Both the position numbers and the translations under genes were made by a program. A model generated the notes under the pieces. The model was not told the origin of the DNA, searched no databases, and saw nothing but the letters and a program-made list of their open reading frames with translations. This document shows positions 22,479 to 36,582 of a stretch of DNA of 64,000 nt, piece after piece. The stretch is from Clusia tigrina (taxonomy: Eukaryota > Arthropoda > Insecta > Diptera > Clusiidae): contig OV050032.1 in the NCBI GenBank assembly GCA_920105625.2, forward strand, positions 105,570,542 to 105,634,541. The letters are read 5' to 3'. The stretch's first letter is position 1. Each line of letters starts with the position of its first letter.

Positions 22479-25400
22479 CTCAAGGGTAGCATAGCCTTGA
22501 CCGATGGCTTAAATTGACAAGAGGCTCGGGTACTTCATTGTTACAAAATTTCAAGGTTTTATGACGCTCCAGTAAAAAGTTACAAGCATTTGTATGTTGC
22601 AAACTTTGATAAGTGTAGGACGTACCGTAAAGAAGTTAGGGCCATTTGAAGTTTTATCAGTGTTTGATTTGGGACTCAAGGGTAGCATAGCTTTGAGCGA
22701 TAGCTTAAATTGACAAGAGGCTCGGGTACTTCATTCTTACAAAATTTCAAGGTTTTATGACGCTGCAGTAAAAAGTTACAAGCATTTGTATGTGGCAAAC
22801 TTTGATAGGTGTAGGACGTACCGTATAGAAATTAGAGCCATTTGAAGTTTTATCAGTGTTTTATTTGGAAATCAAGCGTAGCATAGCTTTTAGCGATAGC
22901 TTAAACTGACAAGAGGCTCGGGTACTTTATTGTTACAAAATTTCAAGGTTTTATGACGCTCCAGTAAAAAGTTACAAGCATTTGTATGTTGCAAACTTTG
23001 ATAGGTGTAGGACGTACCGTAAAGAAGTTAGGGGCGTTTGAAGTTTTATCTTTGTTTCATTGGGGACTCAGGGGTAGCATAGCTTTGACCGATGGCTTAA
23101 ATTGACAAGAGGCTCGGGAACTTCATTGTTACAAAATTTCAAGGTTTTATGACGCTCCAGTAAAAAGTTACAAGCATTTGAATCTTGCCAACTTTGATAG
23201 GTGTAGGACGTACCATATAGAAGTTAGAGCCATTTGAAGTTTTATCAGTGTTTGATTTGGGACTCTAGAGTAGCATAGCTTTGAGCGATAGCTTAAATTG
23301 ACAAGAGGCTCGAGTACTTTATTGTTACAAAATTTCAAGGTTTTATGACGCTCCAGTAAAAAGTTACAAGCATTTGAATGTTGCAAACTTTGATAGGTGT
23401 AGGACGTACTGTATAGAAATTAGGGCCATTTGAAGTTTTATCAGTGTTTGATTTGGGACTCAAGCGTAGCATAGCTTTGAGCGATAGCTTAAATTGACAA
23501 GAGGCTCGGGTACTTTATTGTTACAAAATTTCAAGGTTTTATGACGCTCCAGTAAAAAGTTACAAGCATTTGTATGTGGCAAACTTTGATAGGTGTAGGA
23601 CGTACCGTATAGAAATTAGGGCCATTTGAAGTTTTATCAGTGTTTGATTTGGAAATCAAGCGTAGCATAGCTTTTAGCGATAGCTTAAACTGACAAGAGG
23701 CTCGGGTACTTTATTGTTACAAAATTTCAAGGTTTTATGACGCTCCAGTAAAAAGTTACAAGCATTTGTATGTTGCAAACTTTGATAGGTGTAGGACATA
23801 CCGTATAGAAGTTAGGGGCGTTTGAAGTTTTATCAGTGTTTGATTTGGGACTCTAGGGTAGCATAGCTTTGAGCGATGGCTTAAATTGACAATAGGCTCG
23901 GGTACTTCATTGTTACAAAATTTCAAGGTTTTATGACGCTCCAGTAAAAAGTTACAAGCATTTGAATGTTGCCAACTTTGATAGGTGTAGGACGTACCGT
24001 ATAGAAATTAGGGCCATTTGAAGTTTTATCAGTGTTTGATTTGGAATTCAAGCGTAGCATAGCTTTTAGCGCTAGCTTAAATTGACAAGAGGCTCAGGTA
24101 CTTTATTGTTACAAAATTTCAAGGTTTTATGACGCTCCAGTAAAAAGTTACAAGCATTTGTATGTTGCAAACTTTGATAGGTGTAGGACGTACCGTAAAG
24201 AAGTTAGGGGCGTTTGAAGTTTTATCTGTGTTTCATTTGGGACTCAAGGGTAGCATAGCTTTGACCGATGGCTTAAATTGACAAGAGGCTCGGGTACTTC
24301 ATTGTTACAAAATTTCAAGGTTTTATGACGCTCCAGTAAAAAGTTACAAGCATTTGTATGTTGCAAACTTTGATAGGTGTAGGACGTACCGTATAGGAGT
24401 TAGGGCCATTTGAAGTTTTATCAGTGTTTGATTTGTGACTCAAGGGTAGCATAGTTTTGAGCGATGGCTTAAATTGACAACAGGCTCGAGTACTTTATTG
24501 TTACAAAATTTCAAGGTTTTATGACGCTCCAGTAAAAAGTTACAAGCATTTGAATGTTGCCAACTTTGATAGGTGTAGGACGTACCGTATAGAATTTAGG
24601 GGCGTTTGAAGTTTTATCAGTGTTTGATTTGGGACTCAAGGGTAGCATAGCTTTGAGCGATATCTTAAATTGACAAGAGGCTCGAGTACTTCATTGTTAC
24701 AAAATTTCAAGGTTTTATGACGCTCCAGTAAAAAGTTACAAGCATTTGTATGCTGCAAACTTTGATAGGTGTAGCACGTACCGTATAGAAGTTAGGGGCG
24801 TTTGAAGTTTTATCAGTGTTTGATTTGGGACTCTAGGGTAGCATAGCTTTGAGCGATAGCTTAAATTGACAAGAGGCTCGGGTACTTTATTGTTACAAAA
24901 TTTCAAGGTTCTATGACGCTCCAGTAAAAAGATACAAGCATTTGTATGTTGCAAACTTTGATAGGTGTAGGACGTACCGTATAGAAGTTAGAACCATTTG
25001 AAGTTTTATCAGTGTTTGATTTGGGACTCAAGGGCAGCATAGCTTTGAGCGATGGCTTAAATTGACAAGAGGCTCGGGTACTTCATTGTTACAAAATTTC
25101 AAGGTTTTACGACGCTCCAGTAAAAAGTTACAAGCTTTTGAATGTTTCCAACTTTGATAGGTGTAGGAGATACCAAAAAGGAGTTAGGGGCGTTTGAAGT
25201 TTTATCAGTGTTTGATTTGGGACTCTAGGGTAGCATAGTTTTGAGCGATAGCTTAAATTGACAAAAGGCTCGGGTACTTCATTGTTACAAAATTTCAAGG
25301 TTTTATGACGCTCCAGTAAAAAGTTACAAGCATTTGAATGTTGCCAACTTTGAGAGGTGTAGGACGTACCGTATAGAAATTAGGGCCATTTGAAGTTTTA

Positions 25401-25857
25401 CCAGTGTTTGATTTGGGACTCAAGCGTAGCATAGCTTTGAGCGATGGCTTAAATTGACAAGATGCTCGAGTACTTTATTGTTACAAAATTTCAAGGTTTT
25501 ATGACGCTCCAGGAAAAGTTACAAGCATTTGAATATTGCCAACTTTGATAGGTGTAGGACGTACCGTATAGAAGTTAGAGCCATTTGAAGTTTTATCAGT
25601 GTTTGATTTGGGATTCTAGGGTAGCATAGTTTTGAGCGATAGCTTAAATTGACAAGATGCTCGAGTACTTTATTGTTACAGAATTTCAAGGTTTTATGAC
25701 GCTCCAGTAAAAAGATACAAGCATTTGTATGTTGCAAACTTTGATAGGTGTAGGACGTACCGTAAAGAAGTTAGGGCCATTTAAAGTTTTATCAGAGTTT
25801 GATTTGGGACTCAAGGGTAGCATAGCTTTGAGCGATGGCTTAAATTGACAAGATGCT
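22336..25857. repeat. Block C, 19-mer copy 2 with one monomer missing (3,522 bp)
   Basis: It matches copy 1 at an offset of 3,720 to about 25,321, then at 3,522 to about 25,857. The monomer at about 21,602-21,799 of copy 1 has no counterpart. Expected length is 18 x 196 - 6 = 3,522. Substitutions are few, for example CTCAGGTAC near 24,095 and GGTTCTATGACG near 24,909. Confidence 0.87.
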
Positions 25858-27015
25858 CGAGTACTTTATTGTTACAAAATTTCAAGGTTTTATGACGCTC
25901 CAGTAAAAAGTTACAAGCATTTGTATGTTGCAAACTTTGATAGGTGTAGGACGTACCGTAAAGAAGTTAGGGGCGTTTGAAGTTTTATCTTTGTTTCATT
26001 TGGGACTCAAGGGTAGCATAGCTTTGACCGATGGCTTAAATTGACAAGAGGCTCGGGAACTTCATTGTTACAAAATTTCAAGGTTTTATGACGCTCCAGT
26101 AAAAAGTTACAAGCATTTGAATGTTGCCAACTTTGATAGGTGTAGGACGTACCGTATAGAAGTTAGAGCCATTTGAAGTTTTATCAGTGTTTGATTTGGG
26201 ACTCTAGAGTAGCATAGCTTTGAGCGATAGCTTAAATTGACAAGAGGCTCGAGTACTTTATTGTTACAAAATTTCAAGGTTTTATGACGCTCCAGTAAAA
26301 AGTTACAAGCATTTGAATGTTGCAAACTTTGATAGGTGTAGGACGTACTGTATAGAAATTAGGGCCATTTGAAGTTTTATCAGTGTTTGATTTGGGACTC
26401 AAGCGTAGCATAGCTTTGAGCGATAGCTTAAATTGACAAGAGGCTCGGGTACTTTATTGTTACAAAATTTCAAGGTTTTATGACGCTCCAGTAAAAAGTT
26501 ACAAGCATTTGTATGTGGCAAACTTTGATAGGTGTAGGACGTACCGTATAGAAATTAGGGCCATTTGAAGTTTTATCAGTGTTTGATTTGGGACTCAAGG
26601 GTAGCATAGCTTTGACCGATGGCTTAAATTGACAAGAGGCTCGGGTACTTTATTGTTACAAAATTTCAAGGTTTTATGACGCTCCAGTAAAAAGTTACAA
26701 GCATTTGAATGTTGCCAACTTTGATAGGTGTAGGACGTACCGTATAGAAGTTAGGGGCGTTTGAAGTTTTATCAGTGTTTGATTTGGGACTGTAGAGTAG
26801 CATAGTTTTGAGCGATGGCTTAAATTGACAAGAGGCACGAGTACTTTATTGTTACAAAATTTCAAGGTTTTATGACGCTCCAGTAAAAAGTTACAAGCAT
26901 TTGAATGTTCCAAACTTTGATAGGTGTAGGACGTACTGTATAGAAATTAGGGCCATTTGAAGTTTTATCAGTGTTTGATTTGGGACTCAAGGGTAGCATA
27001 GCTTTTAGCGCTAGC

Positions 27016-27806
27016 TTAAATTGACAAGAGGCTCGGGTACTTTATTGTTACAAAATTTCAAGGTTTTATGACGCTCCAGTAAAAAGTTACAAGCATTTGT
27101 ATGTGGCAAACTTTGATAGGTGTAGGACGTACCGTATAGAAATTAGGGCCATTTGAAGTTTTATCAGTGTTTGATTTGGAAATCAAGCGTAGCATAGCTT
27201 TTAGCGATAGCTTAAATTGACAAGAGGCTCGGGTACTTTATTGTTACAAAATTTCAAGGTTTTATGACGCTCCAGTAAAAAGGTACAATCATTTGTATGT
27301 TGCAAACTTTGATAGGTGTAGGACGTACCGTATAGAAGTTAGGGGCGTTTGAAGTTTTATCAGTGTTTGATTTGGGACTGTAGAGTAGCATAGTTTTGAG
27401 CGATGGCTTAAATTGACAAGAGGCACGAGTACTTTATTGTTACAAAATTTCAAGGTTTTATGACGCTCCCAGTAATAAGTTACAAGCATTTGAATGTGGC
27501 AAACTTTGATAGGTGTAGGACGTACCGTATAGAAATTAGGGCCATTTGAAGTTTTATCAGTGTTTGATTTGGAACTCAAGCGTAGCATAGCTTTTAGCGC
27601 TAGCTTAAATTGACAAGAGGCTCGGGTACTTTATTGTTACAAAATTTCAAGGTTTTATGACGCTCCAGTAAAAAGTTACAAGCATTTGTATGTTGCAAAC
27701 TTTGATAGGTGTAGGACGTACCGTAAAGAAGTTAGGGGCGTTTGAAGTTTTATCTGTGTTTCATTTGGGACTCAAGGGTAGCATAGCTTTGACCGATGGC
27801 TTAAAT
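27016..27806. repeat. Four-monomer segment, copy 1 (9-mer spacing)
   Basis: About 790 bp that recur at 28,780-29,570, offset 1,764 then 1,763 after the extra C in GCTCCCAGTAATAAG. Shared rare variants are CCAGTAATAAG, GGCACGAG and CTGTAGAG. The flanks do not match. Confidence 0.78.
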
Positions 27807-28779
27807 TGACAACAGGCTCGAGTACTTTATTGTTACAAAATTTCAAGGTTTTGTGACGCTCCAGTAAAAAGTTACAAGCATTTGAATGTTGCCAACTTTG
27901 ATAGGTGTAGGACGTACCGTATAGAAGTTAGGGGCGTTTGAAGTTTTATCAGTGTTTGATTTGGGACTCAAGGGTAGCATAGCTTTGAGCGATAGCTTAA
28001 ATTGACAAGAGGCTCGAGTACTTCATTGTTACAAAATTTCAAGGTTTTATGACGCTCCAGTAAAAAGTTACAAGCATTTGTATGTTGCAAACTTTGATAG
28101 GTGTAGGACGTACCGTAAAGAAGTTAGGGCCATTGAAGTTTTATCAGAGTTTGATTTGGGACTCAAGGGTAGCATACCTTTGAGCGATAGCTTAAATTGA
28201 CAAGATGCTCGAGTACTTTATTGTTACAAAATTTCAAGGTTTTATGACGCTCCAGTAAAAAGATACAAGCATTTGTATGTTGCAAACTTTGATAGGTGTA
28301 GGACGTACCGTAAAGAAGTTAGGGCCATTTGAAGTTTTATCAGTGTTTGATTTGGGACTCAAGGGTAGCATAGCTTTGAGCGATGGCTTAAATTGACAAG
28401 ATGCTCGAGTACTTTATTGTTACAAAATTTCAACGTTTTATGACGCTCCAGTAAAAAGTTACAAGCATTTGTATGTTGCAAACTTTGATAGGTGTAGGAC
28501 GTACCGTAAAGAAGTTAGGGGCGTTTGAAGTTTTATCTTTGTTTCATTTGGGACTCTAGAGTAGCATAGCTTTGAGCGATAGCTTAAATTGACAAGAATC
28601 TCGAGTACTTTATTGTTACAAAATTTCAAGGTTTTATGACGCTCCAGTAAAAAGTTACAAGCATTTGAATGTTGCAAACTTTGATAGGTGTAGGACGTAC
28701 TGTATAGAAATTAGGGCCATTTGAAGTTTTATCAGTGTTTGATTTGGGACTCAAGTGTAGCATAGCTTTGAGCGATAGC

Positions 28780-29570
28780 TTAAATTGACAAGAGGCTCGG
28801 GTACTTTATTGTTACAAAATTTCAAGGTTTTATGACGCTCCAGTAAAAAGTTACAAGCATTTGTATGTGGCAAACTTTGATAGGTGTAGGACGTACCGTA
28901 TAGAAATTAGGGCCATTTGAAGTTTTATCAGTGTTTGATTTGGAAATCAAGCGTAGCATAGCTTTTAGCGATAGCTTAAATTGACAAGAGGCTCGGGTAC
29001 TTTATTGTTACAAAATTTCAAGGTTTTATGACGCTCCAGTAAAAAGTTACAAGCATTTGTATGTTGCAAACTTTGATAGGTGTAGGACGTACCGTATAGA
29101 AGTTAGGGGCGTTTGAAGTTTTATCAGTGTTTGATTTGGGACTGTAGAGTAGCATAGTTTTGAGCGATGGCTTAAATTGACAAGAGGCACGAGTACTTTA
29201 TTGTTACAAAATTTCAAGGTTTTATGACGCTCCAGTAATAAGTTACAAGCATTTGAATGTGGCAAACTTTGATAGGTGTAGGACGTACCGTATAGAAATT
29301 AGGGCCATTTGAAGTTTTATCAGTGTTTGATTTGGAACTCAAGCGTAGCATAGTTTTAGCGCTAGCTTAAATTGACAAGAGGCTCGGGTACTTTATTGTT
29401 ACAAAATTTCAAGGTTTTATGACGCTCCAGTAAAAAGTTACAAGCATTTGTATGTTGCAAACTTTGATAGGTGTAGGACGTACCGTAAAGAAGTTAGGGG
29501 CGTTTGAAGTTTTATCTGTGTTTCATTTGGGACTCAAGGGTAGCATAGCTTTGACCGATGGCTTAAATTG
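28780..29570. repeat. Four-monomer segment, copy 2 (9-mer spacing)
   Basis: Partner of 27,016-27,806. It lacks the extra C, which suggests that the insertion in the left copy is the later event. Confidence 0.78.
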
Positions 29571-29879
29571 ACAAGAGGCTCGGGTACTTTATTGTTACAA
29601 AATTTCAAGGTTTTATGACGCTCCAGTAAAAAGTTACAAGCATTTGTATGTTGCAAACTTTGATAGGTGTAGGACGTACCGTATAGGAGTTAGGGCCATT
29701 TGAAGTTTTATCAGTGTTTGATTTGTGACTCAAGGGTAGCATAGTTTTGAGCGATGACTTAAATTGACAACAGGCTCGAGTACTTTATTGTTACAAAATT
29801 TCAAGGTTTTATGACGCTCCAGTAAAAAGTTACAAGCATTTGAATGTTGCCAACTTTGATAGGTGTAGGACGTACCGTA

Positions 29880-32426
29880 TAGAAGTTAGGGGCGTTTGAA
29901 GTTTTATCAGTGTTTGATTTGGGACTCAAGGGTAGCATAGCTTTGAGCGATAGCTTAAATTGACAAGAGGCTCGAGTACTTCATTGTTACAAAATTTCAA
30001 GGTTTTATGACGCTCCAGTAAAAAGATACAAGCATTTGTATGTTGCAAACTTTGATAGGTGTAGGACGTACCGTATAGAAGTTAGAGCCATTTGAAGTTT
30101 TAATAGTGTTTGATTTGGGACTCAAGGGCAGCATAGCTTTGAGCGATGGCTTAAATTGACAAGAGGCTCGGGTACTTCATTGTTACAAAATTTCAAGGTT
30201 TTACGACGCTCCAGTAAAAAGTTACAAGCTTTTGAATGTTACCAACTTTGATCGGTGTAGGAGATACCGAAAAGGAGTTAGGGGCGTTTGAAGTTTTATC
30301 AGTGTTTGATTTGGGACTCTAGGGTAGCATAGTTTTGAGCGATAGCTTAAATTGACAAAAGGCTCAGGTACTTCATTGTTACATAATTTCAAGATTTTAT
30401 GACGCTCCAGTAAAAAGTTACAAGCATTTGTATGTTGCAAACTTTGATAGCTGTAGGACGTACCGTAAAGAAGTTAGGGGCGTTTGAAGTTTTATCAGTG
30501 TTTGATTTGGGACTCTAGGGTAGCATAGTTTTGAGCGATAACTTAAATTGCCAAGATGCTCGAGTACTTTATTGTTACAAAATTTCAAGGTTTTATGACG
30601 CTCCAGTAAAAAGTTACAAGCATTTGTATGTTGCAAACTTTGTTAGGTGTAGGACGTACCGTATAGAAGTTAGGGGCGTTTGAAGTTTTATCAGTGTTTG
30701 ATTTGGGACTCTAGGGTAGCATAGCTTTGAGCGATGGCTTAAATTGACAATAGGCTCGGGTACTTCATTGTTACAAAATTTCCAGGTTTTATGACGCTCC
30801 AGTAAAAAGTTACAAGCATTTGAATGTTGCCAACTTTGATAGGTGTAGGACGTACCGTAAAGAATTTAGGGCCATTTGAAGTTTTATCAGTGTTTGATTT
30901 GCGACTCAAGGGTAGCATAGCTTTGAACGATAGCTTAAATTGACAAGAGGCTCGGGTACTTCATTCTTACAAAATTTCAAGGTTTTATTACGCTCCAGGA
31001 AAAAGTTACAAGCATTTGAATGTTGCCAACTTTGATAGGTGTAGGACGTACCGTATAGAAGTTAGAGCCATTTGAAGTTTTATCAGTGTTTGATTTGGGA
31101 CTCTAGGGTAGCATAGTTTTGAGCGATAGCTTAAATTGACAAGAGGCTCGAGTACTTTATTGTTACAAAATTTCAAGGTTTTATGACGCTCCAGTAAAAA
31201 GTTACAAGCATTTGTATGTTGCAAACTTTGATAGGTGTAGGACGTACCATAAAGAAGTTAGGGCCATTTGAAGTTTTATCAGAGTTTGATTTGGGACTCA
31301 AGGGTAGCATACCTTTGAGCGATAGCTTAAATTGACAAGATGCTCGAGTACTTTATTGTTACAAAATTTCAAGGTTTTATGACGCTCCAGTAAAAAGTTA
31401 CAAGCATTTGTATGTTGCAAACTTTGATAGGTGTAGGACGTACCGTATAGAAGTTAGAGCCATTTGAAGTTTTATCAGTGTTTGATGTGGGACTCTAGGC
31501 TAGCATAGCTTTGAGCGATGGCTTAAATTGACAAGAGGCTCGGGTACTTCATTGTTACAAAATTTCAAGGTTTTACGACGCTCCAGTAAAAAGTTACAAG
31601 CTTTTGAATGTTGCCAACTTTGATAGGTGTAGGAGATCCCGAATGGAGTTAGGGGCGTTTGAAGTTTTATCAGTGTTTGATTTGGGACTCTAGGGTAGCA
31701 TAGTTTTGAGCGATAGCTTAAATTGACAAAAGGCTCGGGTACTTCATTGTTACAAAATTTCAAGGTTTTATGACGCTCCAGTAAAAAGTTACAAGCATTT
31801 GTATGTTGCAAACTTTGATAGCTGTAGGACGTACCGTAAAGAAGTTAGGGGCGTTTGAAGTTTTATCAGTGTTTGATTTGGGACTCTAGGGTAGCATAGT
31901 TTTGAGCGATAACTTAAATTGACAAGATGCTCGAGTACTTTATTGTTATAAAATTTCAAGGTTTTATGACGCTCCAGTAAAAAGTTACAAGCATTTGTAT
32001 GTTGCAAACTTTGTTAGGTGTAGGACATACCGTATAGAAGTTAGGGGCGTTTGAAGTTTTATCAGTGTTTGATTTGGGACACTAGGGTAGCATAGCTTTG
32101 AGCGATGGCTTAAATTGACAATAGGCTCGGGTACTTCATTGCTACAAAATTTCAAGGTTTTATGACGCTCCAGTAAAAAGTTACAAGCATTTGAATGTTG
32201 CAAACTTTGATAGGTGTAGGACGTACCGTAAAGAAGTTAGGGGCGTTTGAAGTTTTATCAGTGTTTGATTTGGGATTCAAGGGTAGCATAGCTTTGAGCG
32301 ATGGCTTAAATTGACAAGATGCTCGAGTACTTTATTGTTACAAAATTTCAAGGTTTTATGACGCTCCAGTAAAAAGTTACAAGCATTTGTATGTTGCAAA
32401 CTTTGATAGGTGTAGGACCTACCGTA
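29880..32426. repeat. Block E, 13-mer copy 1 (2,547 bp)
   Basis: It repeats from 32,427. Length is 13 x 196 - 1, the lost base lying in GGAGATCCCGAATGGAG near 31,633. Shared rare variants include TTTTAATAGTG, GTTACCAACTTTG, CATAATTTCAAGATTTTATG, ATTGCCAAGATGC and TTTGTTAGG. Confidence 0.9.
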
Positions 32427-34581
32427 TAGAAGTTAGGGGCGTTTGAAGTTTTATCAGTGTTTGATTTGGGACTCAAGGGTAGCATAGCTTTGAGCGATAG
32501 CTTAAATTGACAATAGGCTCGAGTACTTCATTGTTACAAAATTTCAAGGTTTTATGACGCTCCAGTAAAAAGATACAAGCATTTGTATGTTGCAAACTTT
32601 GATAGGTGTAGGACGTACCGTATAGAAGTTAGAGCCATTTGAAGTTTTAATAGTGTTTGATTTGGGACTCAAGGGCAGCATAGCTTTGAGCGATGGCTTA
32701 AATTGACAAGAGGCTCGGGTACTTCATTGTTACAAAATTTCAAGGTTTTACGACGCTCCAGTAAAAAGTTACAAGCTTTTGAATGTTACCAACTTTGATA
32801 GGTGTAGGAGATACCGAAAAGGAGTTAGGGGCGTTTGAAGTTTTATCAGTGTTTGATTTGGGACTCTAGGGTAGCATAGTTTTGAGCGATAGCTTAAATT
32901 GACAAAAGGCTCAGGTACTTCATTGTTACATAATTTCAAGATTTTATGACGCTCCAGTAAAAAGTTACAAGCATTTGTATGTTGCAAACTTTGATAGCTG
33001 TAGGACGTACCGTAAAGAAGTTAGGGGCGTTTGAAGTTTTATCAGTGTTTGATTTGGGACTCTAGGGTAGCATAGTTTTGAGCGATAACTTAAATTGCCA
33101 AGATGCTCGAGTACTTTATTGTTACAAAATTTCAAGGTTTTATGACGCTCCAGTAAAAAGTTACAAGCATTTGTATGTTGCAAACTTTGTTAGGTGTAGG
33201 ACATACCGTAAAGAATTTAGGGCCATTTGAAGTTTTATCAGTGTTTGATTTGCGACTCAAGGGTAGCATAGCTTTGAACGATAGCTTAAATTGACAAGAG
33301 GCTCGGGTACTTCATTCTTACAAAATTTCAAGGTTTTATTACGCTCCAGGAAAAAGTTACAAGCATTTGAATGTTGCCAACTTTGATAGGTGTAGGACGT
33401 ACCATAAAGAAGTTAGGGCCATTTGAAGTTTTATCAGAGTTTGATTTGGGACTCAAGGGTAGCATACCTTTGAGCGATAGCTTAAATTGACAAGATGCTC
33501 GAGTACTTTATTGTTACAAAATTTCAAGGTTTTATGACGCTCCAGTAAAAAGTTACAAGCATTTGTATGTTGCAAACTTTGATAGGTGTAGGACGTACCG
33601 TATAGAAGTTAGAGCCATTTGAAGTTTTATCAGTGTTTGATGTGGGACTCTAGGCTAGCATAGCTTTGAGCGATGGCTTAAATTGACAAGAGGCTCGGGT
33701 ACTTCATTGTTACAAAATTTCAAGGTTTTACGACGCTCCAGTAAAAAGTTACAAGCTTTTGAATGTTGCCAACTTTGATAGGTGTAGGAGATCCCGAATG
33801 GAGTTAGGGGCGTTTGAAGTTTTATCAGTGTTTGATTTGGGACTCTAGGGTAGCATAGTTTTGAGCGATAGCTTAAATTGACAAAAGGCTCGGGTACTTC
33901 ATTGTTACAAAATTTCAAGGTTTTATGACGCTCCAGTAAAAAGTTACAAGCATTTGTATGTTGCAAACTTTGATAGCTGTAGGACGTACCGTAAAGAAGT
34001 TAGGGGCGTTTGAAGTTTTATCAGTGTTTGATTTGGGACTCTAGGGTAGCATAGTTTTGAGCGATAACTTAAATTGACAAGATGCTCGAGTACTTTATTG
34101 TTATAAAATTTCAAGGTTTTATGACGCTCCAGTAAAAAGTTACAAGCATTTGTATGTTGCAAACTTTGTTAGGTGTAGGACATACCGTATAGAAGTTAGG
34201 GGCGTTTGAAGTTTTATCAGTGTTTGATTTGGGACACTAGGGTAGCATAGCTTTGAGCGATGGCTTAAATTGACAATAGGCTCGGGTACTTCATTGCTAC
34301 AAAATTTCAAGGTTTTATGACGCTCCAGTAAAAAGTTACAAGCATTTGAATGTTGCAAACTTTGATAGGTGTAGGACGTACCGTAAAGAAGTTAGGGGCG
34401 TTTGAAGTTTTATCAGTGTTTGATTTGGGATTCAAGGGTAGCATAGCTTTGAGCGATGGCTTAAATTGACAAGATGCTCGAGTACTTTATTGTTACAAAA
34501 TTTCAAGGTTTTATGACGCTCCAGTAAAAAGTTACAAGCATTTGTATGTTGCAAACTTTGATAGGTGTAGGACGTACCGTA
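32427..34581. repeat. Block E, 11-mer derivative, copy 2 (2,155 bp)
   Basis: It follows copy 1 at an offset of 2,547, then 2,351, then 2,155. The two steps of 196 show that two separate single monomers of copy 1 (about 30,654-30,850 and 31,046-31,241) are absent. The copy otherwise keeps the rare variants, including the GGAGATCCCGAATGG lesion at 33,788. Confidence 0.88.
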
Positions 34582-35861
34582 AAGAAGTTAGGGCCATTTG
34601 AAGTTTTATCAGTGTTTGATTTGGGACTCAAGGGTAGCATAACTTTGAGCGATAGCTTAAATTGACAAGATGCTCGAGTACTTTATTGTTAAAATATTTC
34701 AAGGTTTTATGACGCTCCAGTAAAAAGTTACAAGCATTTGTATGTTACAAACTTTGATAGGTGTAGGACGTACCGTAAAGAAGTTAGGGGCGTTTGAAGT
34801 TTTATCTGTATTTCATTTGGGACTCAAGGGTAGCATAGCTTTGACCAATGGGTTAAATTGACAAGAGGCTCGGGTACTTCATTGTTACAGAATTTCAAGG
34901 TTTTATGACGCTCCAGTAAAAAGTTACAAGCATTTGAATGTTGCCAACTTTGATAGGTGTAGGACGTACCGTATAGAAGTTAGAGCCATTTGAAGTTTTA
35001 TCAGTGTTTGATTTGGGACTCTAGGGTAGCATAGCTTTGAGCGATAGCTTAAATTGACAAGAGGCTCGATTACTTTATTGTTACAAAATTTCAAGGTTTT
35101 ATGACGCTCCAGTAAAAAGTTACAAGCATTTGAATGTTGCAAACTTTGATAGGTGTAGGACGTACCGTATAGACATTAGGGCCATTTGAAGTTTTATCAG
35201 TGTTTGATTTGGGACTCAAGCGTAGCATAGCTTTGAGGGATAGCTTAAATTGGCAAGAGGCTCGGGTACTTTATTGTTACAAAATTTCAATGTTTTATGA
35301 CGCTCCAGTTAAAAGTTACAAGCATTTGTATGTTGCAAACTTTGATAGCTGTAGGACGTACCGTATAGAAGTTAGGGGCGTTTGAAGTTTTATCAGTGGT
35401 TGATTTGGGACTCTAGGGTAGCATAGCTTTGAGCGATATCTTATATTGACAAGACGCTAGGGTACTTTACTGTTACAAAATTTCAAGGTTTTATGACGCT
35501 CCAGTAAAAAGTTACAAGCATTTGTATGTTGCAAACTTTGATAGGTGTAGGAAATACCGTAAAGCAGTTAGGGCCATTTGAAGTTTTATCAGTGTTTGAT
35601 TTGGGACTCAAGGGTAGCATAGCTTTGAGCGATGGCTTAAATTGACAAGATGCTCGAGTACTTTATTGTTACAAAATTTCAAGGTTTTATGACGCTCCAG
35701 TAAAAAGTGACAAGCATTTGTATGTTGCAAACTTTGATAGGTGTAGGACGTACCGTAAAGGAGTTAGGGGCGTTTGAAGTTTATCTGTGTTTCATTTGGG
35801 ACTCAAGGGTAGCATAGCTTTGACCGATGGCTTAAATTGACAAGAGGCTCGGGAACTTCAT

Positions 35862-36582
35862 TGTTACAAAATTTCAAGGTTTTATGACGCTCCAGTAAAA
35901 AGTTACAAGCATTTGAATGTTGCCAACTTTGATAGGTGTAGGACGTACCGTATTGAAGTTAGAGCCATTTGAAGTTTTATCAGTGTTTGATTTGGGACTC
36001 TAGGGTAGCATAGCTTTGAGCGATAGCTTAAATTGACAAGAGGCTCGAGTACTTTATTGTTACAAAATTTCAAGGTTTTATGACGCTCCAGTAAAAAGTT
36101 ACAAGCATTTGAATGTTGCAAACTTTGATAGGTGTAGGACGTACCGTATAGAAATTAGGGCCATTTGAAGTTTTATCAGTGTTTGATTTGGGACTCAAGC
36201 GTAGCATAGCTTTGAGCGATAGCTTAAATTGACAAGAGGCTCGGGTACTTTATTGTTACAAAATTTCAAGGTTTTATGACGCTCCAGTAAAAAGTTACAA
36301 GCATTTGTATGTGGCAAACTTTGATAGGTGTAGGACGTACCGTACAGAAATTAGGGCCATTTGAAGTTTTATCAGTGTTTGATTTGGAACTCAAGCGTAG
36401 CATAGCTTTTAGCGATAGCTTAAATTGACAAGAGGCTCGGGTACTTTATTGTTACAAAATTTCAAGGTTTTATGACGCTCCAGTAAAAAGTTACAAGCAT
36501 TTGAATGTTGCAAACTTTGATAGGTGTAGGACGTACCGTATAGAAATTAGGGCCATTTGAAGTTTTATCAGTGTTTGATTTG
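35862..36582. repeat. Segment repeated at 9-mer spacing, copy 1
   Basis: About 720 bp matched at 37,626-38,346 with offset 1,764, the same spacing as in block D. It contains the GAATGTTGCC, GTATAGAAATTAGGGCC and GTGGCAAAC types in the same order. Confidence 0.75.

Larger units (their letters stand above)
25858..29879. repeat. Block D, mosaic of 3-mer and 9-mer spacing
   Basis: There is no single long unit here. A distinctive monomer with CTGTAGAGTAGCATAG and GGCACGAG occurs at 26,790, 27,378 and 29,142, spacings of 588 (3 monomers) and 1,764 (9 monomers). Monomers of the GTGGCAAAC and CTTTTAGCG types are interleaved. Small indels include an extra C at about 27,470, a missing T at about 28,133 (GGCCATTGAAG) and a missing C at about 29,352 (ATAGTTTTAGCG). 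Confidence 0.82.

Noticed and set aside
35200..35385. Plus-strand 61-codon open frame
   Set aside because: It exists because a substitution changed AATTGACAAG to AATTGGCAAG, removing a stop found in nearly all monomers. The same change opens 50,022-50,273 and 53,549-53,800. There is no separate coding signal.
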